DNA of 64,000 nucleotides from the NCBI GenBank assembly GCA_015680685.1, contig MNCI01008033.1, positions 1 to 64,000 on the forward strand, in the 5' to 3' direction. Below are positions 21,171 to 32,724 of this stretch, piece after piece. The notes under the pieces were generated by a model, which made no database searches, had not been told where the DNA came from, and saw only the letters and a list, made by a program, of their open reading frames with translations. Position numbers and translations under genes: made by a program. This stretch comes from Gnetum montanum (Eukaryota; Streptophyta; Gnetopsida; Gnetales; Gnetaceae). Every line of letters starts with the position of its first letter. The first letter of the stretch is position 1.

Positions 21171-21700
21171 GGATATTTATTGAGAACTTTTCAAAGGTTT
21201 TCAAACCATTGGTGGAATTAATGAAAAAGGACATACCTTTTGAATGGACCAGGGAATGCGAACTAGCTTTCCAAACTTTAAAGAAGAAGCTAGTAAAAAC
21301 ACTCATTGTACAAGCTCTTGACTGATCCAAACCATTTCATATCATGACTGACGTGTCCAACTATGCCTTAGGAGTTGTACTTACATAGTTAGATGACCAG
21401 AAGCATCCTTATTACATTCACTATGCAAGTAGAAGTATCACAGGTGCACAACTTAACTACACTACTATAGAGAAAGAATTAATGGTTGTAGTGTTTGCAC
21501 TAGAAAAGTTTAAACACTATGTATTAGGATATAAAGTATATGTACATATAGATCATAGTGCAATCTGGTTTCTCATGAATAAGCCAATGGTAAACCCTTG
21601 TATCATACGATGGCTTGTAATCTTACAAGAGTTCGATCTTACAATGATCGATCATAAAGGCACCAAAAATGTAGTTGTTCATCATTTATCTTAGTTGTGA
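21171..21700 (+). pseudogene. RNase H domain of gypsy element A
   Basis: IPFEWTRECELAFQTLKKKL joins RT to RNase H. Then FHIMTDVSNYALGVVL (first acidic motif), HYASRSITGAQLNYTTIEKE (with the Glu helix), and an open stretch 21482-21694 with VVFALEKFKHYVLGYKVYV, HIDHSAIWFL and LQEFDLTMIDHKGTKN. Only a few stops; this is the best preserved part of A. Confidence 0.9.
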
Positions 21701-21829
21701 TGTGATAATAAAGAGGATGAGTATCCAATTTCTAATTATTTTCCTAATGAATTCCTATTTGTAGGTGTAGTGAATAATCAATTACCCACAGAGACAAACT
21801 GGTACAGTAGCATTCTTATCTATCTCCTC

Positions 21830-23090
21830 ACCCAACAAATACCACAATAGTTAAACCTTAAGAAGAAACAACAGTTTCTTCACCAAGCCAAGTACTCTAT
21901 GGAGATCAATGGGCAACTTTACAAAGTGTGTCCCGATGGCTTAGTTCAATAGTATGTTCTTGATATAGATCAACTGCGAGTTCTCCAAGATTCTCATGAG
22001 GGTCCTTGTGGGGGTCATTAAGCTAGGAGACGAATGACCATCAAGATCCTACTTGCAAAATATTATTGGCCTACATTATTTCAAGATGCCCATCATTTCA
22101 TCCAATCTTGTGAGCACTATCAACATGATGGGGGAATGATTGCTAGAATGGAGGGTCTACAATAATGGATTCAACTGTTAGAACCCTTCGACATTTGGGG
22201 AATTGATTTTATGGGGCTGATTACACCAATGTCCAATGGAAAAGCTTATATTATTATTGCCATTGATTACCTAACAAAATGGGCTGAAGCAACTGTTGTT
22301 AAAGATTGTACATCATCTACAGCTATATGATTTTTTCAACAAAAAATCATAAATAGGTTTGGTATGCCACATGCACTTATTTCATACAATGGTACATACT
22401 TCACAGGTGCAACTTTTCAAAAATTAATGTAATGCTTAGGGGTTGAACACAAACTGACAATACCATACCACCCCCAAGTGAATGGTTAAGCCGAAGTCAC
22501 CAATAGGGAGATTACAAAAATATTGATAAGAACTATTAGCAAGTTTAGGTGAGACTAGAGCACTAAAATGAACGATGCTCTTTGGGCATACCACTTCACA
22601 TAGAAACTCTCTATAGGCTACTCTCCCTATGAGTTAGTGTACAGTAAATTACCAATGCTTCCCATTCAAACTGAGCTTCGTACACTATCCATGGCATGTG
22701 ACCTCAACCTTGACCTTGACCTAGCACAGAAATAATGGTTATTCACCCTTAATTTGCTAGATGAAAACTGACTAGCTACCCTATCATCTAATGAATTGCA
22801 CAAGGAATTCAATAAGCAATGTCATAACCTAAGGATTAGAAAAGTTAAATATCAACCGGGAGATAATATTCTCTACTAGAATCCCACACATGGGATACAA
22901 CATACTAAATTTCAAATACTATGGAAAGGACCTTATATTATTCATGCAAATTTTCCTTCTAGGGCCATGACAATATACAAACTTGAGAGCTCAGACAAGA
23001 AACTATTGGTCAACATGCAACAAACCAAACCTTTTCATGAGCTTAGGATAGCCAATACACATGCTACCTCTATTAGTGGACAACCTTGCT
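21830..23090 (+). pseudogene. Integrase of gypsy element A
   Basis: Zinc domain: KYSMEINGQLYKVCPDGLVQ then HEGPCGGH and SCEHYQHD (the second Cys of C-x2-C is Tyr). Core: IWGIDFMG with the first Asp; ISYNGTYF where S-D-N-G is expected, so the second Asp is Tyr; QVNG*AEVTNREI with the Glu kept. C-terminal part: SPYELVYSKLPMLPI and IRKVKYQPGDNILY, then ILWKGPYII and KPFHELRI. More than ten stops. The domain order and hinge match B. Confidence 0.9.
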
Positions 23091-24985
23091 GACTATTTCG
23101 AATCTCCTCCTTCCAACTCAGTCATGGGGGAGATGGCTACCTATGCTAACCATTCTAAGCCCTAAGTTGTTTTTGAATTTTTGTTTTACACCATCGTTCA
23201 TATTTTTACTATTTGTTTGATTGCTTGATTTACTTTTATTTTTCATCCAATAAGTGCTCATGATGATGGATTGAATTATATCATATTGATTGCTAATGTT
23301 TACTTTTTACCTTTGAATTATGATGTTGATATTAAGGTATGGTTATTTTGGTAACACTCATCCATACAACTCTATGGTCTCCTTTGGCTTGGAACTATAC
23401 AGTTCCTCTTTTTCTAAGTAAACTTTTAATGAATTGGTGGCTAGGTAATCTTCAAATCAAGGAAAGAATCAAAGGATGAAAAGGGTGTGACTTCAAGGGG
23501 ATTCAATGCATTTTTGCTAGCTATTCTCTTGGGTGCGTGGATGCTTTTTCTTAGGTTTTCTACCATTCTAACATTGTTCAAAAATCAAGAAGCTGAGTGA
23601 ATAAAAATAAGTCTTTGCATTGTGGTTCTCATGCAAATAAAAAACAAAAAAATATGTGAGAATTCAAAGCACACCCCTTAGACATAATAAATTAATATGG
23701 GCTACAAGCACTGGTTATGGAACTAGAAAGACATGTTACCCATGCCTGAAGGTTCCCTCTAATTAAGGCCCTTTCTCACTTCCTGCTTCTCCATCTCGCT
23801 CTCCTTGGAATGGTGGTGACTCTTTGTGAAAGAATTCTTGTTGCTTCAAGTGGATGGATTGGTCAAGTTTGTTGATGCAAGATCATTGGATGTGGTTTAT
23901 TTGAGTCTAGTTTTGGGATGAGTTCTACTTAGTCACATTAACCATAAAATACACAAGGGACTTTACACAAACTTGTTCGTGGGATTCTATTCCATTCTCT
24001 CCTCTCCATCTTTCTCCCCATTTTTCCACTTCATTTCCAATTTTATCATTAGTCTATTTAAGATTGATGCATTATTTTTCTTTGGTGAATTCTTTTGGGT
24101 AAGGTTTTAACTCTTGCTTCCAAATGACATTCCTAGAGCCTACAAACTTTTTGGTTTTTGGGTTTGTCAGGGCATAAAGGGCATGAGCATACTTTCGAGA
24201 GGATCCACTGTCATTTATTTTTGGTGCAATTGTTAACTTCTTTCCCTTCAACATTTCTTGCAATCAATCATTTCTTGTTTCATCCCCATCCATGACATCC
24301 ATTTTATTGATGTTTCCATTGATATTTTTCATCTTTCTTGTTCCTCATGTTTTTCCATCTTATAGCTACTGGAGGTTTGCTCTTAGTCATGGGGGCCCTG
24401 GAATAAATTTTTCAACTTTTTCCATTTTACTAATTGCCTAACCCCTACACCTTAGGTAGTTTCCAGTGATAAATCTCTGAACCAATTTTTGCAATAACCA
24501 CAACTCATCCAATGCGCTTCATATCAAGGCAAGGTATCAATTGCATTATGGATTATCTATCCTTGATCATTTGTGACTGTGTTCTGTGTGCAGATAGCGA
24601 TCATACAAACAATGGACTGGGCTTGGAGGAAGCACTCAAGATGGACCAGAACTGGAGCATTTACAAGAGGAGCAAGTTTGGTGGCATGGCTATGGATAAA
24701 TAACAGAAAGCACAATCTCAGCATTGGCAACAACACACTCCATCTTCTTTCTCTCTCTCTTTTTCTCTTTAAGCTGCCAAATAAAGGCTTGAATGTATTT
24801 ATGTACAAGTGTTCACCACACTGATCATGAACACTAATGTTGTAATATGCTTATTGATCCATTCACTAGGCATATTGAGCTTGTCATCCCATTCCACCAT
24901 TAGTTTTCAATTAGTCAATACTTCCATACCTTCCTAATATTTTATAAGGAACTTGAGGACGAGCTTTCATTCAATTATGGGGGTA
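23091..24985 (+). other. 3' region of element A with polypurine tract
   Basis: Follows integrase and ends with TTATGGGGGTA directly before the 3' LTR, a normal polypurine tract. It aligns over its length with 10032-11930 of B. No sense-strand gene. It holds the antisense ORF at 24072-24263 and, beyond that on the minus strand, a conserved block at about 24500-24800 shared with B. Confidence 0.7.
24072..24263 (-). CDS. Antisense ORF of element A, conserved in element B
   Basis: 63 codons on the strand opposite to gag-pol, counterpart of 10736-10924. It shares MQEM, LYALT, VGSRNVIWKQ and FTKE with B and aligns without gaps. The initiating codon of the track is TTG with a TGA just upstream in both copies; the first internal ATG is the fourth codon. 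The bases before it (GATTGCAAG) look like a splice acceptor damaged by one change compared with B. No domain recognised. It could be the last exon of a transposon-borne antisense gene. Confidence 0.5.
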   Translation of the reverse strand: MQEMLKGKKLTIAPKINDSGSSRKYAHALYALTNPKTKKFVGSRNVIWKQELKPYPKEFTKEK

Positions 24986-25845
24986 TGATGAGAGTAGTTA
25001 CTCTAATTATTAGAGTGGTTACTCTAGAAGTTACTTTAGTAGTTATTCTAATTATTAGAGTGGTTACTCCAATTATTAGAGTAGTTTCTCCCAAGCCTAT
25101 AAATACAGTGCCTAGGTGCACAATTGGAAGGAAGTCTTTTAGCAGTCATGCAGCAAAACTCTTGTAGTCTATTTGAAAGTTAGAGTATTTTCCAAGTGCC
25201 CGCTATAGGAGGTAGAAGTGTGGATGGATTTTTATTCAAGCATTGTCTACCTAAACACACCTTGTGTATGGCAATAAAGATGATCTCTTTGATTCATCCT
25301 TGCAGCATTTGAGATTTGTTTTCTTACACATTTTTTTATTTTATTTTCTTATGCATTTATTTTATTTTATGAACTTTACATTTCTATTATTAGCACATCA
25401 ATTCATTTTGATCAATTAAGAAAATCATTAAATTACACAAGCATGACCTCTTCGAGCATGCTTGGTAACTTAGTAACAATTAGCATTTGGTAATCCCAAT
25501 AGTGTTGCACTGGTTCAAGATGTGTACGGAAAGTGGGAAAGGATGTTAGTGTTAGGATTAGTTAGAACTTAATTAATGAGTAGTTAAGTTAAATTAGTCA
25601 CTTAGTTACCTCTCTCCTTCTCTACTAGTGTAGGACATAAAAACATAAAAGCTATAGAAATCATATGCCTCAAGCTTACTTAACCATACAATTGTGACAT
25701 ACACATAAGCTTGGAAAGATAATGATTAATGAACCTGTCCTTGTTCCATAGGGGTGCATAAGCACTTAGTCCTTGGAATTCAACCAGATCATGTGTGAAA
25801 CACATATTTGTATGGTTGAGCATAGGGTTACCTCACCACTCATCA
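24986..25845 (+). mobile_element. 3' LTR of element A
   Basis: 860 bp, TGATGAG...CTCATCA, same as the 5' LTR except for a shorter U3 repeat array. TATA CCTATAAATACAG near 25099 and AATAAA near 25274. B's gag resumes directly after it on the minus strand. Confidence 0.9.
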
Positions 25846-28200
25846 GTCCTTGTAGCATTATGTTGCTATGGTTGGGCAGGGAGCTCACCCTGCATAACTG
25901 GAGTAGGTGGTAATAGAGCTAAGTGTGGTAGAGGTGTGGTTGGATGAGAAGGATAGTACATTTGTGGAACATCTGTCCTAGGAGAAAGAAATCTATAGTA
26001 CTTGTGGACATGGTAGTGAGGCTGAGGAGTGACGTGACTAGTAGAGTCACTTGGAGAGATTGGCTGTTGCACATAGTACCCATATAGGTTAGGTTGACGG
26101 TAAGGGTATTGTTGACGTGGTGGTGGCATTACCCATGATTGTGGGTGTTTTCACTATTGATGCTATTCATTTGGTTGTGGTGGAGTTTCACTTGGATAAT
26201 ATGTCAAGGGTTGGTGGAACTTCCTTGGGTTACCTTGAGGATAAGGTAACCTTCGGGGTGTTTGTCATCTATTTAATCAAGGGTTTAATGTGTACACCCC
26301 AGACTCTTGCAAATGTGATATTACTAGGCAACATCATTTAGGATGGTCATATTGGCATATCTCACATCCACCATCATTTTCTGTATCTGAATCCACAACC
26401 TCTTCAATGATGGCAACTTTTCCCTTATCTTTGTTACATGCATATTCATTTTCTTTCTTTTTTCTCCTTTCTCGGTCACTACTTTGCTCTCTAGACTCCT
26501 CTACTATTTTGAGAATGATTTGAAATTTATTATCTAGGGAGTCCCACATTTGATCTACCTTTGCCACTATATATAATGCAAACTTTTGAATGGGCAAAGT
26601 CTTTCTATTCATCATCTCTTCAAGTGGTGACTCTTCTTCATCCTCACAAAATCTAACTTGCTTCTTTTGGAGGGAAGGATCTCTATTATATTCCTCCACA
26701 CTTTTTCTTTTTCTTAACTCACCTTACTCCTTGGCAACTTGCTCCAACAATCTTTGTATTTAATGGGCTCTAAGATCATATAGCCTTCCTTGGGCATAAG
26801 TCCCAAGGGTTCTTTTCATTTCGTACCTAAGCCCATCTACGAGATGGTGTAGTTGTTCCCTCTGCGAGTAACCATGGCTAGGGCAATGATGTAATAATGC
26901 ATAATATTGGCCCATGGTAGCATCCAAGGGTTCATGGCCTCCTTGTTTTCATCCTTGGATTTTCTTTCATAGGTTGGACACTTAGGAGTACTTTTGATAC
27001 TTATCATTGAATAACTCTAACATGGTACTACATCAACGAATGGATTCTAGTTCTAAGGACCAATACTAGCTTCCCGCTTCTTTGATCAGTGTCTATGGAA
27101 ACAAATTTAGTTTTTGCCACTTCTTTTCTATATTTTGCAAGGCACATGCATCATAGAATGCTTGTAGATGATTTTGAGCATCAACGTTGTATCCTCCTTC
27201 AAATCGTTGGATATTGTTCATATTTAATCTTTTGATCCTATTGTCCTTTTGGTGCCTTTTTAGGATCCTAACAACCTCAGTTATATTTAGCATACTTCAA
27301 TTGTGAGTAGGGGTTCATCATGATCATATTCTCTATGGTGTCTATGATTCCTATGCTATTCCCTACTCTCTCTCCTTTCATGATGCATTTCTCTAGAATG
27401 CCCTCATCTCCTTTCTCAGCTGTTTCATCTATGATCTTTTTTTCACTTACCATTATCCTCATGATCTTTCTCTTTGTGACACTATCCAGATCCCAAAAGA
27501 GAGGGGGAAGGAGATGATGAAGGTGAAAAGGAAGTAGGTCCATCACCATGATGTGTCCACTACCCTCTCTTCAGTGGTCATGACCTCGGTTATGGTTACA
27601 ATCAAAATGTCCATCTTTATCATACGTTTGTGTTCCTTTTTTGGACCCTTTGTATCTGTTGGTATTAGATCTTGGGTTATGGATGGTTGAGTGAAGGTTT
27701 TGATACATAACCCATTGACCAAAGTTAACAGGAGGAACATCGTTTTGTGGAAACCCTCCTGAGGTAGGTTCACCACCCTCATTTTCACTTAGGACATATA
27801 GAACATCCTAAGACCACTTCCCCTTCATAGATTTACAATGTCTCTCTTGTTGTAGGTCCCTTTGATGTTGTGCCTTTGTAGGTTGATAATCCCTTGAATC
27901 TTGTTCATGCACAACATATTCTGATTATAGGTGTTGCATACCAATTCATGTGAGAGCATGAAGAAGCATGCTTGGGATTGAGAAATTGGGTGGTAACACT
28001 ATGTTACCCTCTAAATCACAACATCGCAACTGTTCATCCTAGTGGAGGATAAAGGTAAAGTATGGTACATACTCATTAGGATGAGCATATACCAAGCAAA
28101 ACTATTGGGGCACTGGCAAATCATCATGTGCACTACACATCTGACTATTCATTGTGTTAGACCTAGCTGGTGAAGCTCTTTCATAGGAAGAAGAAGACAT
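25846..28200 (-). pseudogene. gag of gypsy element B
   Basis: Starts with MSSSSYERASPARSNTMNS at 28200, just inside the 5' LTR and leader. Reading down the minus strand: NEYVPYFTFILH, Lys/Arg/His-rich sequence (27277-27788), the capsid block RIKRLNMNNIQRFEGGYN (near 27190-27250), DPSLQKKQVRFCEDEEE (near 26650), a charged helix, CEICQYDHPKGC (near 26345-26380) and a Pro/Gln/Tyr-rich tail (25866-26129). The C-terminal end stops at 25846, where element A is inserted; it continues into protease at 15748. Fewer stops than A's gag, but frame changes occur. Confidence 0.85.
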
Positions 28201-28743
28201 GATTAATTATTCAGTGTGTAATGTATTATTATATTATTATTATTATTCATAACTAACCCTAAGGGTTAATTCCAAATATGGGAAGATTCCTAAGTTCTAA
28301 TTAGTGCACAAACAACAAAGTCCCTGGAAATGGTGCCAATGATGACCGAAAAGGTACCCCTATACTCAACCATATGAATCCAAGCATTATGCGTGACCCA
28401 GTCAAACTCCAAGGACTACGTGCTTATGTGCCTTCATAGGAAAAGGATGTGTTAGACCTAGCTGGTGAAGCACTTTCATAGGAAGAAGAAGACATGATTA
28501 ATTATTCAGTGTGTAATGTATTATTATATTATTATTATTTTTCATTACTAACCCTAAGGGTTAATTCCAAATATGGGAAGATTCCTAAGTTCTAATTAGC
28601 GCACGAACAACAAAGTCCCTGGAAACGGTGCCAATGATGACCGGAAAGGTACCCCTATACTCAACCATATGAATCCAAGCATTATGCATGATCCAATCAA
28701 ACTCCAAGGACTAAGTGCTTATGCACCTTCATAGAAAAAGGAT
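28154..28743. repeat. 295-bp direct tandem duplication across B's LTR end, primer site and gag start
   Basis: Copy 1 spans 28154-28448 and copy 2 28449-28743; both run from GTGTTAGACCTAGCTGGTGAAG through the gag start codon, leader, primer site (CTGGAAA(C/T)GGTGCCAA) and LTR end to the AAAAGGAT before the next copy. They differ at only about a dozen sites, several being C/T or G/A. The duplication gives B two primer sites and two gag start regions. Confidence 0.9.
28615..28634 (-). other. Primer-binding site of element B (tRNA-Asp type)
   Basis: Minus strand TTGGCACCGTTTCCAGGGAC directly after the LTR end. TGGCACCGTTTCCAGGGA matches the tRNA-Asp complement TGGCGCCGTTGCCGGGGA at 15 of 18 positions. 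A second, more decayed copy lies at about 28320-28339 because of the tandem duplication. Confidence 0.7.
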
Positions 28744-29464
28744 GGGTTAGGCGATTGCTGTCTTCCCAAGCTTACTCATATGACACGATTGTATGGTTAA
28801 GTAAACTTGAGGTATATGATATTTATGCTATTTATGTTTATGTCCTGGTGCTAAAAGGGAGAAGTGAAATAATTAAGTAACTAATTTAATTTAACTAATC
28901 CACTAGGTTCTAACTAGTCCTAACACCAACATCCATTTCCATTCTCCATACACATCCTAAACTAGTGTAACACTACTAGGATTACCAAATGCTAGTCGTT
29001 ACTGGGTTACCAAATGTTCCACGTATTCTTGAGGTGGTCGTACTAACTGTGCTTACTTGTGAAAATTAAAAAATCAATAAAAGAAACATCAATTAACTAA
29101 CACAAGCATTAAATAACTGTAAATAACATTAAATGCAATAAATAAGCTATTCTAAATGTTGCAAGGTTTATCACAAAGTTTTTCTTTATTTTCAAATACA
29201 AGGTGTGCTTAGGTACACAATGCTTGAATAAAGATCTATTCACTTTATGACTCCTACTCTAGGCACTTAGAAATAATTCTAACTCTAGAAAGGAAAAACT
29301 GCAAGAGTTTGGGTAAGGGACTAAGAAAACTAATGCCAAAACCAAGTCCACTCAGCTCTTATTTATAGGCTATGAGACAGGCTCTGACATCAAATGTCTG
29401 ATATCGCTTAGCAAGCTCCAATATCGCAGACCTAATATCATAACCTTGATATCACAGCTCATCA
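28635..29464 (-). mobile_element. 5' LTR of gypsy element B
   Basis: 830 bp with TGATGA and CTCATCA ends. Minus-strand TATA CCTATAAATAAGAG near 29360. U5 and R align with element A's LTRs (for example TGTGTACCTAAGCACACCTTGTA); U3 does not, since A has the TTAGAGTGGTTAC repeats and B has GATATC-containing sequence. Right flank 29465 onward belongs to element C. Confidence 0.85.
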
Positions 29465-29624
29465 CCTAATCTTCCTTATCTCATTGGTTTCTCTCATTTT
29501 GAATCCTAAATATCTTATAAGTATAGGATTAGTGACTAATTTTTGATCAAGAATGATCAAACCTTAGCATTGGCTCAGACCATAGTGGGGGTATTCACCA
29601 AAAGACTAATAGTAAGGCTAGTAG

Positions 29625-32600
29625 TGGTTAAGTAAGGGTGATTTTGATAAGTACACCACCATCTACACATTAGCCTTATAGAGGTACCTAGCCAATGAGA
29701 CAACTCATGGTTGGTGGGTGGCCCTTGAATGCATTGTAGAAGAAGGCACCATTGCTAGGCCCTCCACACAACCCTCATCAAGCAAGAGGTAGAAAGAGGA
29801 AGAATAGTAAAAAAGGTAGGAATTTTCTTGTTTGTTTGTTTTGTTATGTTATACCAACATTTTCATGGCTACATGGTTATAGGCTATTTTGGTTTTAAGT
29901 GTTTTCATGGCTTTATTAGTATGGTTTTAGTTATTTTTTTGCCATATTTTAGTTTTACGTGATGTGTCTATGCCTAAGATAATTGGCTATTTTCATTGCC
30001 TTGTAAGGGCTACTTCCTCCTCTAGCATCTCTTTGGTTATTTTAGGATGCCCTAAGGAGAAACTCATCTTGAAATAAAATGAAGTGGAATCATCACGACA
30101 TTGATTTACTAAAAAGACACCTAGAAACATTTAAGAAAACATCACTCATGTGGCTTTTCTTGATTTTTTCATGGCTCTTAGCAACCATCCCTGCTCCTTA
30201 GATGGTGAACATCATTGACTTCTTTGACCAATGAGTGAAGAGGTTCATCACCCTAGTTCATGATGTGCCAATCACCTTGGCCATCAATGAGGCTACCTTC
30301 TATTACCTCTTTGGTGTCCCTACCAAAGGGATGAGAGTTGACACCAAACCAAAAAAGGAGGCAGACCACTGAAAGAAGGTGAATCATGGTTGAATGCTCA
30401 TCATGACCATTTTGAGTTGGCCTTGGAGGATTTCCAAGTTCCATCAGCAAGGGAATCATATCCCTTGTTTAGGTCCTATACCTTTCCAAATCTTTCATCA
30501 CAAAAGAATGTTATCAACATCACCCAAGTGTAGACCTTGATGAAGGTTCTTACTGAAGGTTCCTGATTTAACTGGGCTGCTCACTTAGCCTCTAGGTTAT
30601 GGAAGGAAATCCTCAAACTCCAAGAGGATCTCACCACAATATGCCACATGAATTATGCATTATTTGTGGCATATTTGAGGAGACTCATAGAGTTTTTGGT
30701 GGTGAGGTATGGGCGATGGATGAGTCAAGCCCCATCCCCACTCTCTAAGCCTTGGATAAAGCATATTTATCTAACTATGTAGGCCTAGAACCCATAGAAG
30801 GATGTTTCGGAATCACTGTCTATGACCACTAAACATTTTAGTGGCACACATTATGCTTCCCCTAATGGCATGGATATTGAGCCTCAAGTTAAGCAAGGAA
30901 ATAATGAGAGGGTTAAGGAATTATGCACTGAAACTTACAGGCTAGCTAGAGCAAAGTTAAAGTGACCCATGAATAAGGAAGCAACATCAACCATTGAGCC
31001 ACCTTCCAAGAGGATATTTACACTTAAGCTTGGCCAAATGATTTGCATGGTTATAAGTATGTTCTAATTTTCTTTTATGCTTAGGTTATTTTATTTTTTA
31101 ATTTTTAAGGCTACATTGTTATTTTGTCTTATGTGAAATATGTTAATTTGTTTTAATGTTTTGTGTTTATTATTCTTGTAGACAAGTGACAAGAACTGGT
31201 AGCCTAAGCCACAATAGTAGAGGTAGAGTAGAAGTGCCTAGAGAATGCATTGCTACAACAACATGAGGATGAGGGGTTAGCCAACATTGCACTGGATGAT
31301 CTAAACACCCTATTTGGCTAACCATTGTCAAGTAAACCCCCTATCATCATCCTGGATGAGATTCTAGGTATGAATATACTTTTGTGTTGTTCATTATATT
31401 TTATTATTTTATTTTTAATTCTTATTCAAATAGTTAGTTGATTATTATACCTTTTGTAGCTAATGAGCCCCAAGTAGATTCCTCAACCTCTACATTTCAC
31501 ATGAAAATATGGGTAGAGGTTCCTAACAAGATGGAGGTCATGCATGGGGTAGCCAAGGACATAATTGATTGGTTGTAATAGGTTACTTTTGAAATTGTTA
31601 AGAAATTCATTTCATTTCATCTTTAATTATTTTATATAGGTTTTTATAGGTATATTGGTTACATGTTTTCATTATAGGCATTCTTGTTATATATTATGCT
31701 TATGTGTATATTCCATGGTTACATTGCTTGTAGTGCCTAAGATTGAGTGGGCCTTCAATCGTGCCATGAAGATAGACTTCTTGCCTAGTCCTCCACCTGA
31801 AGTGGAAAATGTTCCATGAAAGTTGTATGAAAGTACAATTGATATCATGCACCAAAACTTCATGGGAGTTCTAATGGTCCAATGAATTCCTATGGGAATG
31901 AGTTATGGCTTTGAAGGAAGAGATTAAGAGGCAAGCTTGGGTGATCAATGATCTCCAAGATCGCAAGGCTTTTGTGGAAGTCCAAGTGGCTAGCATAGAG
32001 TCTTTGTGAACCAAGAAAATCACATGGGCACGTTATTGGAACATCATCTATGACAATGTTTCCCTTGTTGAAGAGCTGGTGGAGTAGTGGTTGTAGATGG
32101 ACTTGATCACCGAGAAGGCTAGAGAGTAGAAAGATTACTATGCCTAGGTTCTCAAGTGGGATTGAGCATAGAAGGACCACAAGAAAAAGTATAAGTCCAA
32201 ATGTGAGTCTTATCTTCAATGGTTGAAAAAGGAGTCTACTAAACAGTGCAATTTGGAGCTATTCATAAAGGGGATTAAAGTTGAAATTGCCTTCAAACTA
32301 TTTGGAGACACTCTAACTATGGTTGAATCTCCTACCCCTTAGATCTCTACTACCTCAAGTGAGATATCTACTAATACTATGTCATGGGAGCCACCTACAT
32401 AAATAGAGATTGACAAGAGTAACATCCTAAAGGGTGTTAATCTTGGGCATGTGGACTGGGTTTACATGACGAAAGACCAAATCCTCCATCATTTGGAGTT
32501 TTGCATTCAGAGTCTTCCCTTGGAGCATATCATACTAGAGCCCCCTCATGTTTGTTTGCTATATGATTTTATCATGTTTTATTTTCTTTAAGTTATTAGC

Positions 32601-32724
32601 TTGGTTTTATAGTGCATTGATTACTAATTAATCTTATGTTATTATGCTATAGGCACCAAGAAACACGAATGGCCCCAATGATGATGGTGGAAGTGATCCT
32701 CAACCTCCTCTAGATGCCTCCTAG
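29625..32724 (+). pseudogene. Multi-exon gene of unknown function, convergent to element C's gag-protease
   Basis: Exons inferred from coherent frames and GT..AG borders: about 29625-29815, 30046-31056, 31182-31367, 31460-31581, 31734-32549, 32653-32724 (stop). Segments include HHDIDLLKRHLETFKKTSLM, FFDQ*VKRFITLVHDVPIT and a helical block with HLASRLWKEILKLQEDL, then acidic DEGLANIALDDLNTLFG, then a coiled-coil-like exon (LKEEIKRQAWVINDLQDRKA; KDHKKKYKSKCESYLQWL). The last two exons match a second copy at 62974-63927 with the same intron positions and phase. In-frame stops are mostly TAG and TGA; one frame change lies in the second exon. I recognise no family; it is not gag, pol or a known transposase. 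Introns of 90-230 bases are T-rich, plant-like. Confidence 0.6.

Larger units (their letters stand above)
15754..25845 (+). mobile_element. Full-length Ty3/gypsy (Athila/Tat-like) element A, nested in element B
   Basis: Complete structure on the plus strand: 5' LTR 15754-16770, primer site, gag, protease, RT, RNase H, integrase, long 3' region, polypurine tract, 3' LTR 24986-25845. Both LTRs have TGATGAG...CTCATCA ends. The 5-bp flanks are ACCCT (15749-15753) and GTCCT (25846-25850), a plausible target duplication with two transitions. Deleting A plus one copy restores collinearity of B's gag and protease with A's own. Coding regions carry many stops, so A is dead. Confidence 0.9.
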
